Shown piece by piece: positions 1 through 10,471 of a stretch of DNA of 64,000 nucleotides. Origin of the DNA: Grifola frondosa (taxonomy: Eukaryota > Basidiomycota > Agaricomycetes > Polyporales > Grifolaceae); NCBI GenBank assembly GCA_001683735.1, contig LUGG01000003.1, positions 1,674,001 through 1,738,000 on the forward strand, read 5' to 3'. The position numbers and the translations under genes were made by a program. The first letter of the stretch is position 1. Every line of letters starts with the position of its first letter. The notes below the pieces were generated by a model. It searched no databases, was not told where the DNA came from, and was given only the letters and a program-made list of their open reading frames with translations.

Positions 1-1072
1 TTATATTGCATATCACCAATGCAGCATGTTATCTTGCATGGCTATGACTGTAGTGACCTGTCCATGAACTTGGAGTGTTTTTGTGATCCTTTGTTCAACA
101 TGGTTCAGTGATTTTGCATCAAAATTCAGAATCAACTTAGCTTACTCCCAGAGAATTTTGCACACACTGATCTCAAAGACGGCATGGAGAATGTGCTTAG
201 CATTGAAGCAGCACTGATGCTGAATAAATATGTACCTTATTCTAAACATGCCACATTGTCTAAATGTAATGTTTGCTTCACATGTTTTCAATATGCAGAT
301 CATGTACTGATACAGGATAATTGTTTTTTCCTGTGTGTTAACTGTTCAAATTATATATTGAAAAATATCAATACGGACTTATCTGACTGGTATGCATGTT
401 AGATTCAACAAATTCTTGGTAAAGGAACCTTTGGGCTGGAAAACCTTAAGAGCAAGTTAGCTTAACTCTTTTTTGAACTGAGAATTCTGACTGCAGGTGT
501 GACTAAACTATGGCAACACTATTCACAAAAGTGTTGACATATTGGTAACACTTTCATTGTTTTGCTTGTATCTCACAAACTACAAAGGTTAGCATGGTCA
601 ATTCTGTGTTATTTGAAGAATATTCATTCTGGCTTTCAGAAATACTAACTTGCATAATATAATATTAAGAATTGACTGAGATATAAATGATTCTTTGAAG
701 GCAACTCATGTCAATGCTTTTGTGGCTGAAAATCTGAAATGGAGGAAACATATATTCTTGTACTTGGTATATCCTCCCTTTGCCCTCAATACCTTTTTAA
801 TGCTTCTAGACATACTGATGATTATGTTCTGACACAGAGAAGTGTCAATTGTCTCTGGTTGATGGGCCCTGTCTGTGCTATAAGATGATTTGTGACTGAA
901 AGAGTAGATGATGCAACTACTTTCACCACTGAAAAATAAGCCTCCAGGGCTTTAGTGTGGCATCATTTTGCTTTTCAAAGGTCTTGAAGTTTCATAAGGG
1001 CACTTGTAGCCTGCTTTCTTGTTTTTGAGACAAGAGTCTGAATGTTTGAAGAATGCACCCGGCATTGAACCC
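1..1072. other. AT-rich stretch, no gene supported
   Basis: Only short open frames without recognisable motifs occur here. Around 497-521 there is one terminus of the MITE family described at 8477-8851 (GTGTGACTAAACTATGGCAACACTA), suggesting a truncated copy whose other end I could not place. Confidence 0.4.
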
Positions 1073-1449
1073 TAGTGTTGCCATGACTTAGTTTCATCTG
1101 TTTTAGCCTTTCAGATATTCTGGCATAAGTTTTACAGATAATGACATCATCTTGATTGAAATCAATAACTGAGATGTATATGTATTGGAATATAACACAA
1201 TCATTCACATAATTATCTTGTATATATTTAAATTTCAGTTACATAAATAACATAGCTAACTAGAAAAGCAATCAGCTTTTTGGACATATCTCCATCAATA
1301 CAAAGTATAACATTTTGGCTTTTGGCATCCTATGCTTATGCTGCTATATCTAAGCTACAAAGTGAAGAAAATATCACTATGATATCCGGAAAACTGCACA
1401 GATTCTTAGTCATATATGATTTAGGCCCAACTTAGCTGCAGCATCACTA
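1073..1449 (-). repeat. hAT-type MITE, diverged copy
   Basis: This 377-bp copy starts TAGTGTTGCCATGAC and ends GCTGCAGCATCACTA, matching the copies at 2566, 8477 and 9959. It is orientated like the 8477 copy. The flanking 8-mers (TTGAACCC and TACCAAGT) do not match, so the target duplication has decayed or the ends have been rearranged. No coding capacity. Confidence 0.75.
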
Positions 1450-2565
1450 TACCAAGTGTTTAGTAAGCAAGCACTCACAGAAATGTGTGAAAGGACAAAT
1501 TAATAGGGATGATGGTACATAGATGAACAAAATTATCTAAAATATTGAACATTTCTTAAGAAGTAAGATACTATTGAAGAATATTCATAGAGAGAAACAT
1601 AATTAATGAAATAAGAGATGCATCAATAAAGTCATCAATAATATATGTCTGCAACTGGCAGTCTGTAGAATATTATCTGGAAGCTATGATTGCTAAGTCA
1701 GAGGGGGAACTTGAGCCCTTATATATACTACCAACTGTGAATTTTGTTGATTTTCTTATAAAGGTGCAATATTCCATTTTCTCACAGAGTCCATGTTTGT
1801 TGAGCATGATGAACACAAGTCAGAAGATTTCTGGTGTTTTGTCTAACCTGGCTTGGTCCCAGCTTTGACCCAGCTTCAGGTGGCTTTAGCTTTGTTGAAC
1901 ATCAGACTGGGCCATAAGCTGTGAAAAGCGCTAAGTCAGGGCTTGACTTTTATATATCATACACATTTCAAGCATATACTTTTAAAGTGCACTATAACAA
2001 TACTATAACTTTAAAAGTAATTATACAGAGGCGTGAGCAATGAAACCTACTAGAAAAGTGGTGAGCACATTTTAAAATTTATAGCATAAGCTTGCTGAAG
2101 ACCCAAATTAAGAATGTATGTAGTCAAATTGGGTATAGTGCATCAGCAAAACATTTTTGGCCTGAGCAGACTGTACATACCCATGCACACCCCAGAAGTG
2201 GGTGCATCAAATATATTTTCTTGCACACCACACTTGATGTTTGGCAAGAACCGCCAGACAGTGCCAGCCACTGCACCATATGGCCGGAGGCATGCAATCA
2301 GAGCCTGGCCATTCCAAACTGGTGCCATTCCTCTGATATGATAGGGCCAGGCATGATACATATCAGGCAAGACCTTCTCTCATATTGCCAGCCTCGGCGT
2401 GTGCCTGGCACCAATTTCCCCAGCATTAGCGGACATGAGTCCAGTCCTGTAAGATTGATGTGATGTCCCCACCACTTGCACATCTCAGTCCCCAACACTT
2501 GCATGCCTTGGTCGTGGAAATTAATATATTTAATTTGAAATCTGAATCACACAAACACCAATGGA
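1450..2565. other. Non-coding, no feature recognised
   Basis: Open frames between 2092 and 2504 overlap on both strands and show no family motif; I regard them as chance frames. Confidence 0.35.
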
Positions 2566-2947
2566 AAGTGTTGCTGCAGCTAAGTCAGACCCTAAATGAT
2601 ATATGACTCATAACTTGGGCAGTTTTTTAGATATCATAGTTATCTTACATTCATTTCGTAGCCTAATATAGCCGCATACTATTGCCAAATATCAAAATTT
2701 TATACCTCATATTGGTGGAGATATAGCCAAAAGGCCGATTGCAAAGTCCGACTTTTTAGTCAGCTTTTTTTACCAATGTAACTGAAATTGAAACATATTG
2801 AAGATAATTATGCAAATGGTGGTATTACATTCAAATACATATACATCTTATATATTAATTTCAATTAAGATCATGTCATTATCTGCAAAATTCATGTCAG
2901 AATATCTATAAAGCTGAAATAGGTGTGACTAAGCCGTGGCAACACTA
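2566..2947 (+). repeat. hAT-type MITE copy
   Basis: A 382-bp element runs from AAGTGTTGCTGCAGC to GTGGCAACACTA. Flanking 8-mers CCAATGGA and TCGATGGA agree at 6 of 8 positions, consistent with an old 8-bp target duplication. An internal segment (about 2730-2775) can fold because AAGCCGATT and AGTCAGCTT sequences face each other, as in the other copies. Confidence 0.8.
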
Positions 2948-3033
2948 TCGATGGAGTCCACAAGAAATTCGAGCAACAATAGAAAGCAAAAATGAAATGA
3001 ATCACTGTCAAGAAAATATCCATCCTTCTGACC

Positions 3034-6000
3034 CTAAAACCACTCCAGAAGGTCATCAAGCTCATCACGCTCTTCTTCACCATCTTCCAGATAATCCAGT
3101 TCTTGCATGTCCTTGTTGGAATCATCTTCGGCGCCGCTATCATGGTCCCACACATCTTCCTTGCTGCTGGTACCATTGTCCCCATGGTCCTCATCGGAAT
3201 TCTCACGAGCATAATGAATCTGGTCCTTGAGAGCTCGCTGCGCCATCTCCTCACCACACCTATGCTCCTCGATGGCAGCACACTGAGCGAGAATCTGCAC
3301 ATACGTATTGTCTCCATCATCCTTGTCATCACTGTCACTTCTGTTGTTCCCGAATACTTCTCTGTGGTGGGGTATGTATCAGTAGATAGATTAATAAATA
3401 CAGAAAATGACACTTACTCATTCCACCACTTCAATGTGAAGGTGCACCATTCAGCATTCGAGAACAAATGTATAAGGCTGTTGTAGAAATCCGGGCTGTT
3501 GAATTTGTTGTCGTCGACATGCCAGGCATCTTGGTCATTGAGAATAAAGCACACCTGGTGCAGAAGAAGAAGATGAGTGCGAATTTATATAAGTGAAGGA
3601 GACATACCAAGACTGCAACATATCCAATGTTTTCAGGAGTCACCTCGCTCATCTTGTTGAGCTCGGCCACAGGCCCAGGTCTGCCCTTGAGGCCTACGCA
3701 GGTGGACACAGTAGCATTGCATTTGCCTGTAAAGATGTGATGGAAGTACTTGTGTATTTGGGTCAGTAATGTACTTGAAGTCAAGAAAACACTCACTTGA
3801 ATGAGGAACAGGCCCCTGCAGAGCCTGTAGTCAGATCTCCCCTTCTTATAGCCATCCTCGGGGTACATGAACAAAGGATAATCACAGGATTTAATCCTCA
3901 TAGTCCCCTCGCACACATTGCAACAGAACCTACATGAAAATTAATATGGTGAGTGTATGTATACATCGGAGCGAGACTCACAATTCTGGATTAGCATTGA
4001 AATCATCCCGCAGTCTACAAGGTGTTAAGAGACATGTGGTTGCGAGATCCTTGAAGCCATGGAGCATCTTGTTGCATCTGGCCTGGTAGTGAATAATCAT
4101 GCCGTCGAGGCGTACCTCCTCGATATATAGCATGGTGTCATAGCGCAGCATGCTGAGGTCATCCGAGCGTGCAGATCGAGCGTGTGCATCAAGCTGTGAT
4201 TGATAATGTTGGTCAATAGATGAGGCAAGATAGCAAAGTGTGAAAATAACTTACAAATGCACCAAGGAGGACCACCCCATACAGACTGATGGCGAGGTCG
4301 GGCATCAGTGCAGGCATGAATGGAACACGGCGCAGGATAGTGCCCCATGCCTTTAGATATTTTTCAATATCCTTGGGCACGCTGTCATTGATTAGCACCC
4401 ATGGCGGTAGCATATATATGGGGTATGTACATATTTTTGAAGGCTTCCATCTCCTGTGCGATCACCACAGGCTCTGGGTCATTGTGAAGAGCAACGCCCC
4501 TGGTGACTAACTCTGGGATGTTGATATGATTACCACATTTGCGATTAATCATGCGCCCGGCATCCTTGAGTTGTGCGCCAGGGCTGTGGGTCTCTCTGTG
4601 CACGAAGAAGGTGAGCATACATGCACATATATGCTCATTACTTACCTTATAACCCATCCTCTTGATTCCTTCACATTGCGCAACTCAAGCATGACTGACC
4701 GATAGAAATCATCAAATTTGGGGTTCTTGTCATCCGGAATGAAGGCATCGTTGATAAGACTCGAATGGGATCTGGACTAAAACCTATATAATAAAACCAC
4801 ACACACTCTCTGTATGCAAGGAGGTCATAGCATGGATTGGAGGTTACGAGGTATGTCACGAGTGGGCCTAACAGCTTCTCGTCTTGGTTCCGAACATGAA
4901 GTGTGAACACGAACGTAGATACAAAGGGATGAGGAATGGAACTCGGCAAAGGGGACACAAGGATAACTCAGCTCTATTTGCGACGGTGTGAGGCCGAACA
5001 CGAGGCTCGCACAAACTCCTCGTGCTTCTCGGAAAATGCAGTCACAGTACTCAGAAATGCAGTCACAGTACTCGGGAATGCAGTCGCAGTTGCAGTGTAA
5101 AATGCAGTCGCAGTGAAGAAACGCAGTCGCAGTGAAATGCGGTCGCAGAATAACTCAGGGTAGACACAGTGTGAGATGAGTGTGAGATGCAAAGGTGATT
5201 GCGATGAGTCGCAGTGCTGGAACTGAGCTCTGAACTCCAGGGGGAAAACTTGTCTGAATTTGGTAAAGTAGATACAGGGTATTTATCGACGAATCCGAGT
5301 CCGAACATGTGAAAGCGATTATGCATGGTAACCGGAAAGCCAATATGTGAGCACATGGCTCAAACAATAAGGAACAAACATGAAAGGTTCATACCTACAG
5401 GTAGCTGATACAGCGCACAGAAATGCGGTAAATTCGCAATGAAACTCGAAAACTGGAAGGAACAATAGGATGAAACATGGAAACCAAAATGATGAACCAT
5501 TAAACCTTCTTTAACAGGCCAAATAGTCCCTGTTGATTGTGAGAATCACAGTGCGACATCAATCGGGGATCGCGATCTTCGCCCTGTGCATGTGGAAGGC
5601 TGCTGCTGCAGAAGATAAAGTGAGGGCACTAGGGTCGCATCGGAAACATGTCAGAAATATTCGACAATGATAAGAAAGTCGTACAATGCCAAGGTCATGT
5701 AAAATTGGGGCGATCGGGCTGATGGAGTCGGGGTTGTTGAGAAGGTAGGCTGAAACGATCAAACCACGCAATCGACACGTGGTGTGACTGCGAAGTATCC
5801 GCGAGTGTTCTGGTAAGGGGATAGAGCAACGCGGTAGGCTGCTCTGAGCTGCTTGACACGTCCCATAAGTACTCGGGCTCAGCAAGAGTGCATCCAGCTT
5901 GAAGGGTACTGAGTACCATGATGCCTTGCGCACAGGAGACGAAAATCTGAAGATTGCGAGCTTGTAGCATGTGCGTGCATATCATTGTCATCCGAGGAAT

Positions 6001-6299
6001 CAACATGGTGTGACTTGCCATGTTTAGCTTGTGAACGGGGGATAGGAGAGGATAGCATGTGGCTAGAAGAAAATTGTTTCTTGTGCAGGCGAGGGGAGGC
6101 TGAGCGATTGTCTGCGTGGCCATGACCCCGCACTTGATGAGGTGGCAGTGACAACTGAGGACTCAAAGGCAGCGTGGGGGATTCGGTACACCTATATTAG
6201 GTTAGCATGCAGATCTTTGAGGGCATCTCTCATGTACCTGGTGCATTGATCATGCACATCTTGGGTGCCAGAATGCGATTTATTCTTGCGGGAGGGCAT
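3034..6299 (-). CDS. DUF6698-domain-like protein, probably decayed
   Basis: Function is unknown. The frame pattern matches the DUF6698 family, abundant in Agaricomycetes. Pieces read on the minus strand are ARSDDLSML near 4170, YPLFMYPEDGYKKG near 3860, YFHHIFTG near 3745, VTPENIGYVA near 3620 and an acidic tail ending LLEWF at 3034. A plausible start is the ATG at 6299 (MPSRKNKSHS), followed by a 62-nt first exon and a 46-nt intron (about 6192-6237). Several introns of 50-60 nt separate the pieces. Between about 4650 and 5560 the coding pattern is lost and a short tandem repeat occurs, so the gene is either interrupted there or has a low-complexity middle. It is divergent from the transposase starting at 6600, and may be an accessory gene of the same element. 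The family call is fairly secure; the exon model is not. Confidence 0.55.
5036..5150. repeat. Short tandem repeat, ATGCAGTC(A/G)CAGT units
   Basis: About eight imperfect copies of a unit built on GCAGTCGCAGT or GCAGTCACAGTACTC follow one another. On the minus strand they encode a TVTAF/TATAF-like repeat. They lie in the part of the DUF6698-like gene where the domain pattern breaks down. Confidence 0.75.
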
Positions 6300-6599
6300 G
6301 TTGAGGTGAGAGAAAGCAAGGAGAAACTGAGCAAAGGCAGAGGAAGGTTGTCATATGGGTTCAAAGTCGTGGATCACAGCACGCCAGCTCACCCCAACTT
6401 TTATACCTGTCATCACTTGAAGGATGCGATCTTGACTGAACTTTAAGAATGCGGTCCCCTGACCATGTGAGTGCTTCTGATTTTGACTTCAGTAACAAAT
6501 TCGCTTACCCCACTATATGTGCGCTTACCCCACTCGTGCTTACCCCACTATATGCATTTACTTCTCCTCCTTGTTTTGGCATGCGCTCTCTCGATTTTC
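6300..6599. promoter_or_regulatory. 300-bp divergent intergenic region with three direct repeats
   Basis: The region separates the ATG of the DUF6698-like gene (minus, 6299) from that of the transposase (plus, 6600). CTTACCCCACT occurs three times, at 6504, 6524 and 6539, twice followed by ATATG. Such repeats could be promoter elements or subterminal transposase-binding sites; the sequence alone does not decide. Confidence 0.45.
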
Positions 6600-8476
6600 A
6601 TGAAGATTCAGTGTTCGGGCTGCCAGCGTGGGTTCAACAAGCTCTGCGGATTGAAATGCCACCACCTATCATGCAAGAAACTCTCCCAACAGCTACTTCC
6701 CCTAAAACATGACCACGAACAGGCCCATCTGCACGTTTACGAGGGACGAGAATGTGCACACAACATTAAATTGCTCCGGCTCATGGATGAAAAGGCTGCG
6801 GAGGAGGAGAAGCTCAGAGCCCAGGAGGCATGAGAGTATGAAGAGGTAAGCTGCAATAATGATTGAAGACAATAAAAAATTCATGTATATCACTATCAGC
6901 TTCAGGTTCAGACAGCTGTCATCACAGACATGGCTGTGGTCCATTCTGTCAACAGGGTCAGACATAAATGCAAGGCTCCTGAGGTGCTCAAAGACTACCT
7001 TCCAAGCTCTCTCACCAGTCTTCCCAGCTTCTTTGCCCAGCCTCCACCCAAGCCCAAGTGCATGGCTAAAGCACCACAGCCACTGAGTCCTGCATGATCC
7101 CCTACACCTCCTGAGCCACCTCCATTACCCAAGCACATCTATACCCCACTGAACTCCTTCAGAGTGTTTCGTTGCTACGTCGTTCAACCTGTCTCTGATC
7201 CAGAAGACACACTCACTATCGAGCACTTCTCTGACTCGCCCAACCACCTTCCCACCTCCATTGATACATAGCAGTTGAGCCCACTGCACAGCTTTGGAAT
7301 TTCACTTTCCAATGTCACACAGAAGGCCAAGGACCACTTCTTTGCACCCTTCCTCAACACAAGCACGTTCAAACTAATGTGCTGGTATTACTCCACCTCT
7401 CCCTACAAGTCAGCATCTGACCTTGACTGCCTCATCACTGATATTCTCTGCACTGACGACTTCAATCCCAATGATCTTGAGAGCTTCCATGCTGCCCGAG
7501 AGATGAAGTGCTTGGACAAATTCATGGACTCAAGTGCCACCTTTTCTGTAGCAGACGGATGGCGCGAGGAGTTCGTCAAGATCAAGCTTCCTCACAGTGG
7601 CACATGCTGGGATTCCGAGAATGATGCACCAGAATTCGAGGTCAAGGACATTTTCGTATGTCCTCTAATTGAAGTTATCAAAGCAGCCTTCCAGGACCCA
7701 AGCGCACGCGGTGATGTGCAGCTAAGTTACTTAATAAAAGAATCAGTAATTCAGCTCTGAGGGAAACAGACTTGTCGTTAGTCGGTCAGTACCTCAGTTG
7801 TTCGGGGTAATAAACTTAGTATATTTGCTTCAGTAAATGTTGTGAAGTCTTTAATGTTGAAAGACTTTGAACTGAGACTTAAGTCTTATTAATTTAGAAA
7901 AAAGTCAATCAAGACTCTTAAGCTCTTCAAACAGATATTGGATAAAAACAGTATAATTCAGATAGTAGATATAACGGTATGTAACTACTTAGTGATATTC
8001 AATTAAATACTCAAGGTGTCTTGTGCACCTGGGGATGACTTTCAATCGTAGAAAAGCTCTCTCTCTCCCTCCAGCTGAGGTCCCCTTTATATACTAAATT
8101 ATGTGAAAAAATTAGAACAATAAGAACTATTCAGTCTTCCTATTGGTCATGAATAGAAAATGGAAAACAATACATTTAAACAATAGACATAAACAGTAGA
8201 ATCTTCTTATCACAATAAAATAATAAGCCAAAGACAATAACATCAAAGAACAATACAAATTCAAACAATAGGCCAAAGACAATACTACCAAAGAACAATA
8301 AGAATAGACAATAGAAAATTCTATTACAATGGTCTCTTTCACAATAAAAAGTATAAAAATACAGACAATAAGTATGTCCATAAAAGTCCAACAATAGCCA
8401 TCTATTATTGTGTATAGGTTCAGTGTTACTGTCTCCACATATGCTGTACCAATACAGTTGGTGACATGATTTTGAT

Positions 8477-8851
8477 TAGTGTTGCCATGGCTTAGTCACA
8501 TCTGTTTCAGCTTTTTAGATATTCTGATGTGAGTTTTGCAGATAATGACATTATTTTAATTGAAATTAATAGCTAAGATGTATATGTATTTGAATGTAAC
8601 ACAATCATTTGCATCTTTAGTATGTTTCAATTTCAGTTACATTGGTAAAAAAGCTGACTAAAAAGTCGGACTTTGTAATCAGCTTTTTGGCCATATCTCA
8701 ATCAATACAATGTATAACATTTTGATCTTTGGCAGACATATGCCACTATATCTCAGCTACAAAATGAATGCAAGAGTACTGTGATATCTGAAAAATTGCA
8801 CAAGTTATGAGTTATATATCATTTAGGCCTGACTTAGCTGCAGCAACACTA
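8477..8851 (-). repeat. hAT-type MITE with perfect 8-bp target duplication
   Basis: The 375-bp element starts TAGTGTTGCC and ends GCAACACTA. It is flanked on both sides by ATTTTGAT (8469-8476 and 8852-8859). An 8-bp duplication and TAGTGTTGC termini are typical of the hAT superfamily. It is non-coding and lies inside the larger insertion at 7722-9563, so it arrived after that insertion or inside it. Confidence 0.9.
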
Positions 8852-8956
8852 ATTTTGATTGAATGTAACGGTAAACAGTACTAGGTTCTATCCTTATAAA
8901 GTGGTGGTATGTTTTTCATATATTCTCAACCTTTCTCTTGTCCACTTACTGATCAA

Positions 8957-9238
8957 ATGGCTAACTTTGAGGTGCGTGTGCTTCTTCAGATTTTTCTTGA
9001 TTATTAATTTATATATTTCTAGATTAACAATAAAGTCCAATTTTTCGAAAATGGTGAAGTTCATACTGGAAAAATTATAGTGATTGAAGATATTGATGTA
9101 AGTCAGACTATTATTATAATTATCATCCTTCTAATGCTTGATCTAATTTAGGGAGTACGTGTCTTTACCATTCAAGTAAATGGTAAGGAAGGTACACGTG
9201 TTCAACTTCTGTGCATCTATTATTATTATTTTAAGTAA
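8957..9238 (+). CDS. Small three-exon ORF of unknown function inside an insertion
   Basis: I do not recognise this gene. Three exons join in phase: 8957-8971 (MANFE), 9023-9097 (25 codons with KVQFFENGEVHTGK) and 9152-9238 (GVRVFTIQVNGKE to a TAA). Introns of 51 and 54 nt begin GTGCGT and GTAAGT and end in TAG. The predicted 58-residue product alternates hydrophobic and charged residues, as in a small beta-rich (SH3-like) fold, but this is inference. It could be the first exons of a captured host gene. The clean splice phases argue for a real or recently real gene. Confidence 0.4.
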
Positions 9239-9958
9239 TTGTGATTTTTTACTTTTGCTATAATTATAGCATGTTCAGTGTTTTTCCCACTTCTTAATCT
9301 GTACAATTTTTAAGTCATATTTTCTTTATATCATGTGAATATATATTGCTTGGGTTTTCCTTTTAAAAATAATAAAAATGGAAGGAAAAAAAATCATACT
9401 TCGAGAACCTGAACAAATGAACTTATGAAAGAAGTAAAAATAAAACTTTCTTCACGAAATTCCTCCCTCAACATTCCAACCTGATACGCTTGCTCCTCCC
9501 ATCGAGTGCTTTGAGCTTTAATTTTCCTGTATTTTCCTATTAATCAACATACAAGTATGTCAGGACTTCCACTGGCTTTCCTTCAAGTATCTCTGGCAAT
9601 CCGATCCTGTGTCTGGACCAACTCCTCCCCCAGAACGTGTCTATACTGACACCTACAATTCGGACGCCATGCTTAAGGCCGACACTGAGATTCGAGCACA
9701 ACCCTGGAACCCAGAAGACTCGCCCGACATCGAATACTCAGTTGCTCCCATCCTCATATGGTCCAACTCCACCCACCTAGTGAGTTTTGGCACCGCCTCT
9801 CTGTGGCCCATTTATGCTTTTTTTGGGAACCTTTCCGAGTATACTCGTGCAAAGCTGTGTTCATTTCCAGCGCAGCATCTCGCATACATACCCAAGGTGC
9901 ATTCTCACTTATTTTCATCCGCATAAAATTCTCTGTACATTCTAATGCTCCATTTTAG

Positions 9959-10339
9959 TAGTGTTGCTGCAGCTAAGTCAGGCCTAAATGATATATGACT
10001 TATAACTTAAGCAATTGTTCATATATCATTATCATCTTACATTCATTTCGTAGCCTATATATAGCCGCATATCTTCGCAAAATATCCAAATGTTACACCT
10101 CATATTGATGGAGATATAGCCAAAAAGCCGATTGCAAAGTCCGACTTTTTAGTCAGCTTTTTTACCAATGTAACTAAAATTGAAACATATTAAAGATAAT
10201 TATGCAAATGGTGGTGTTACATTCAAATACATATACATCTTAGCTATTAATTTCAATTAAGATCATGTCATTATCTGCAAAATTGACGTCAGAATATCTA
10301 AAAAGCTGAAACAGGTGTGACTAAGCCATGGCAACACTA
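9959..10339 (+). repeat. hAT-type MITE inserted at a splice acceptor
   Basis: The 381-bp element runs from TAGTGTTGCTGCAGC to CATGGCAACACTA and is flanked by perfect CATTTTAG duplications (9951-9958 and 10340-10347). The duplicated octamer is the 3' splice site of a transposase intron, so the intron now carries two possible acceptors. The coding frame resumes at 10348 with LPGSFQQCY. Confidence 0.92.
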
Positions 10340-10471
10340 CATTTTAGCTCCCAGGGTCATTCCAACAATGTTATCAATCCATCTTTCAATTGCCTGCGAC
10401 CGTAGCCATCCCGCGCTTTGTGAACTGCATAAAATCTGGCTCCTCCTGCTTTCGCCAGATTTTATGCATGC

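Larger units (their letters stand above)
7722..9563. mobile_element. 1.84-kb AT-rich insertion inside the transposase
   Basis: The transposase frame stops at 7721 after GATGTGCAG and continues without loss of frame at GACTTCCACTGG (9564). Everything between is foreign to it. The junctions (GTGCAG and TGTCAG) are similar but not identical, so a target duplication is only suggested. The insert contains a nested MITE (8477-8851) and a small spliced ORF (8957-9238). I see no transposase of its own and no clear terminal repeats. Confidence 0.7.
6600..10471 (+). pseudogene. Plavaka-type (CACTA superfamily) transposase, N-terminal half, broken
   Basis: This would be the DNA-cutting enzyme of a Plavaka-type element. 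From ATG 6600 there is a zinc-finger-like segment (CSGCQRGF...CHHLSC), then after an intron starting about 6846 a proline-rich linker. The conserved region with FAPFLNTSTFKLMCWYYS follows (about 7340-7400) and runs to EVIKAAFQDPSARGDVQ at 7721. It resumes after an insertion with DFHWLSFKYLWQ (9564) and WSNSTHLVSFGTASLWPIY (about 9757). After an intron holding a MITE it reads LPGSFQQCYQS (10348), then IWLLLLSPDFMHA, stopping at 10471. In-frame stops lie at 6831 (TGA), 7095 (TGA) and 7269 (TAG), each one C-to-T change from a sense codon. The remainder of the gene is on the other strand at 15660-12872. Confidence 0.8.

Noticed and set aside
2092..2504. Overlapping frames of 68-123 residues on both strands
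   Set aside because: Mutual overlap and no recognisable pattern; judged random.
10426..10468. 15-bp inverted repeat TGCATAAAATCTGGC...GCCAGATTTTATGCA at the edge of repeat C
   Set aside because: At first it looked like an element terminus, but it encodes the conserved transposase segment HKIWLLLLSPDFMHA, so it is coding sequence that happens to fold.
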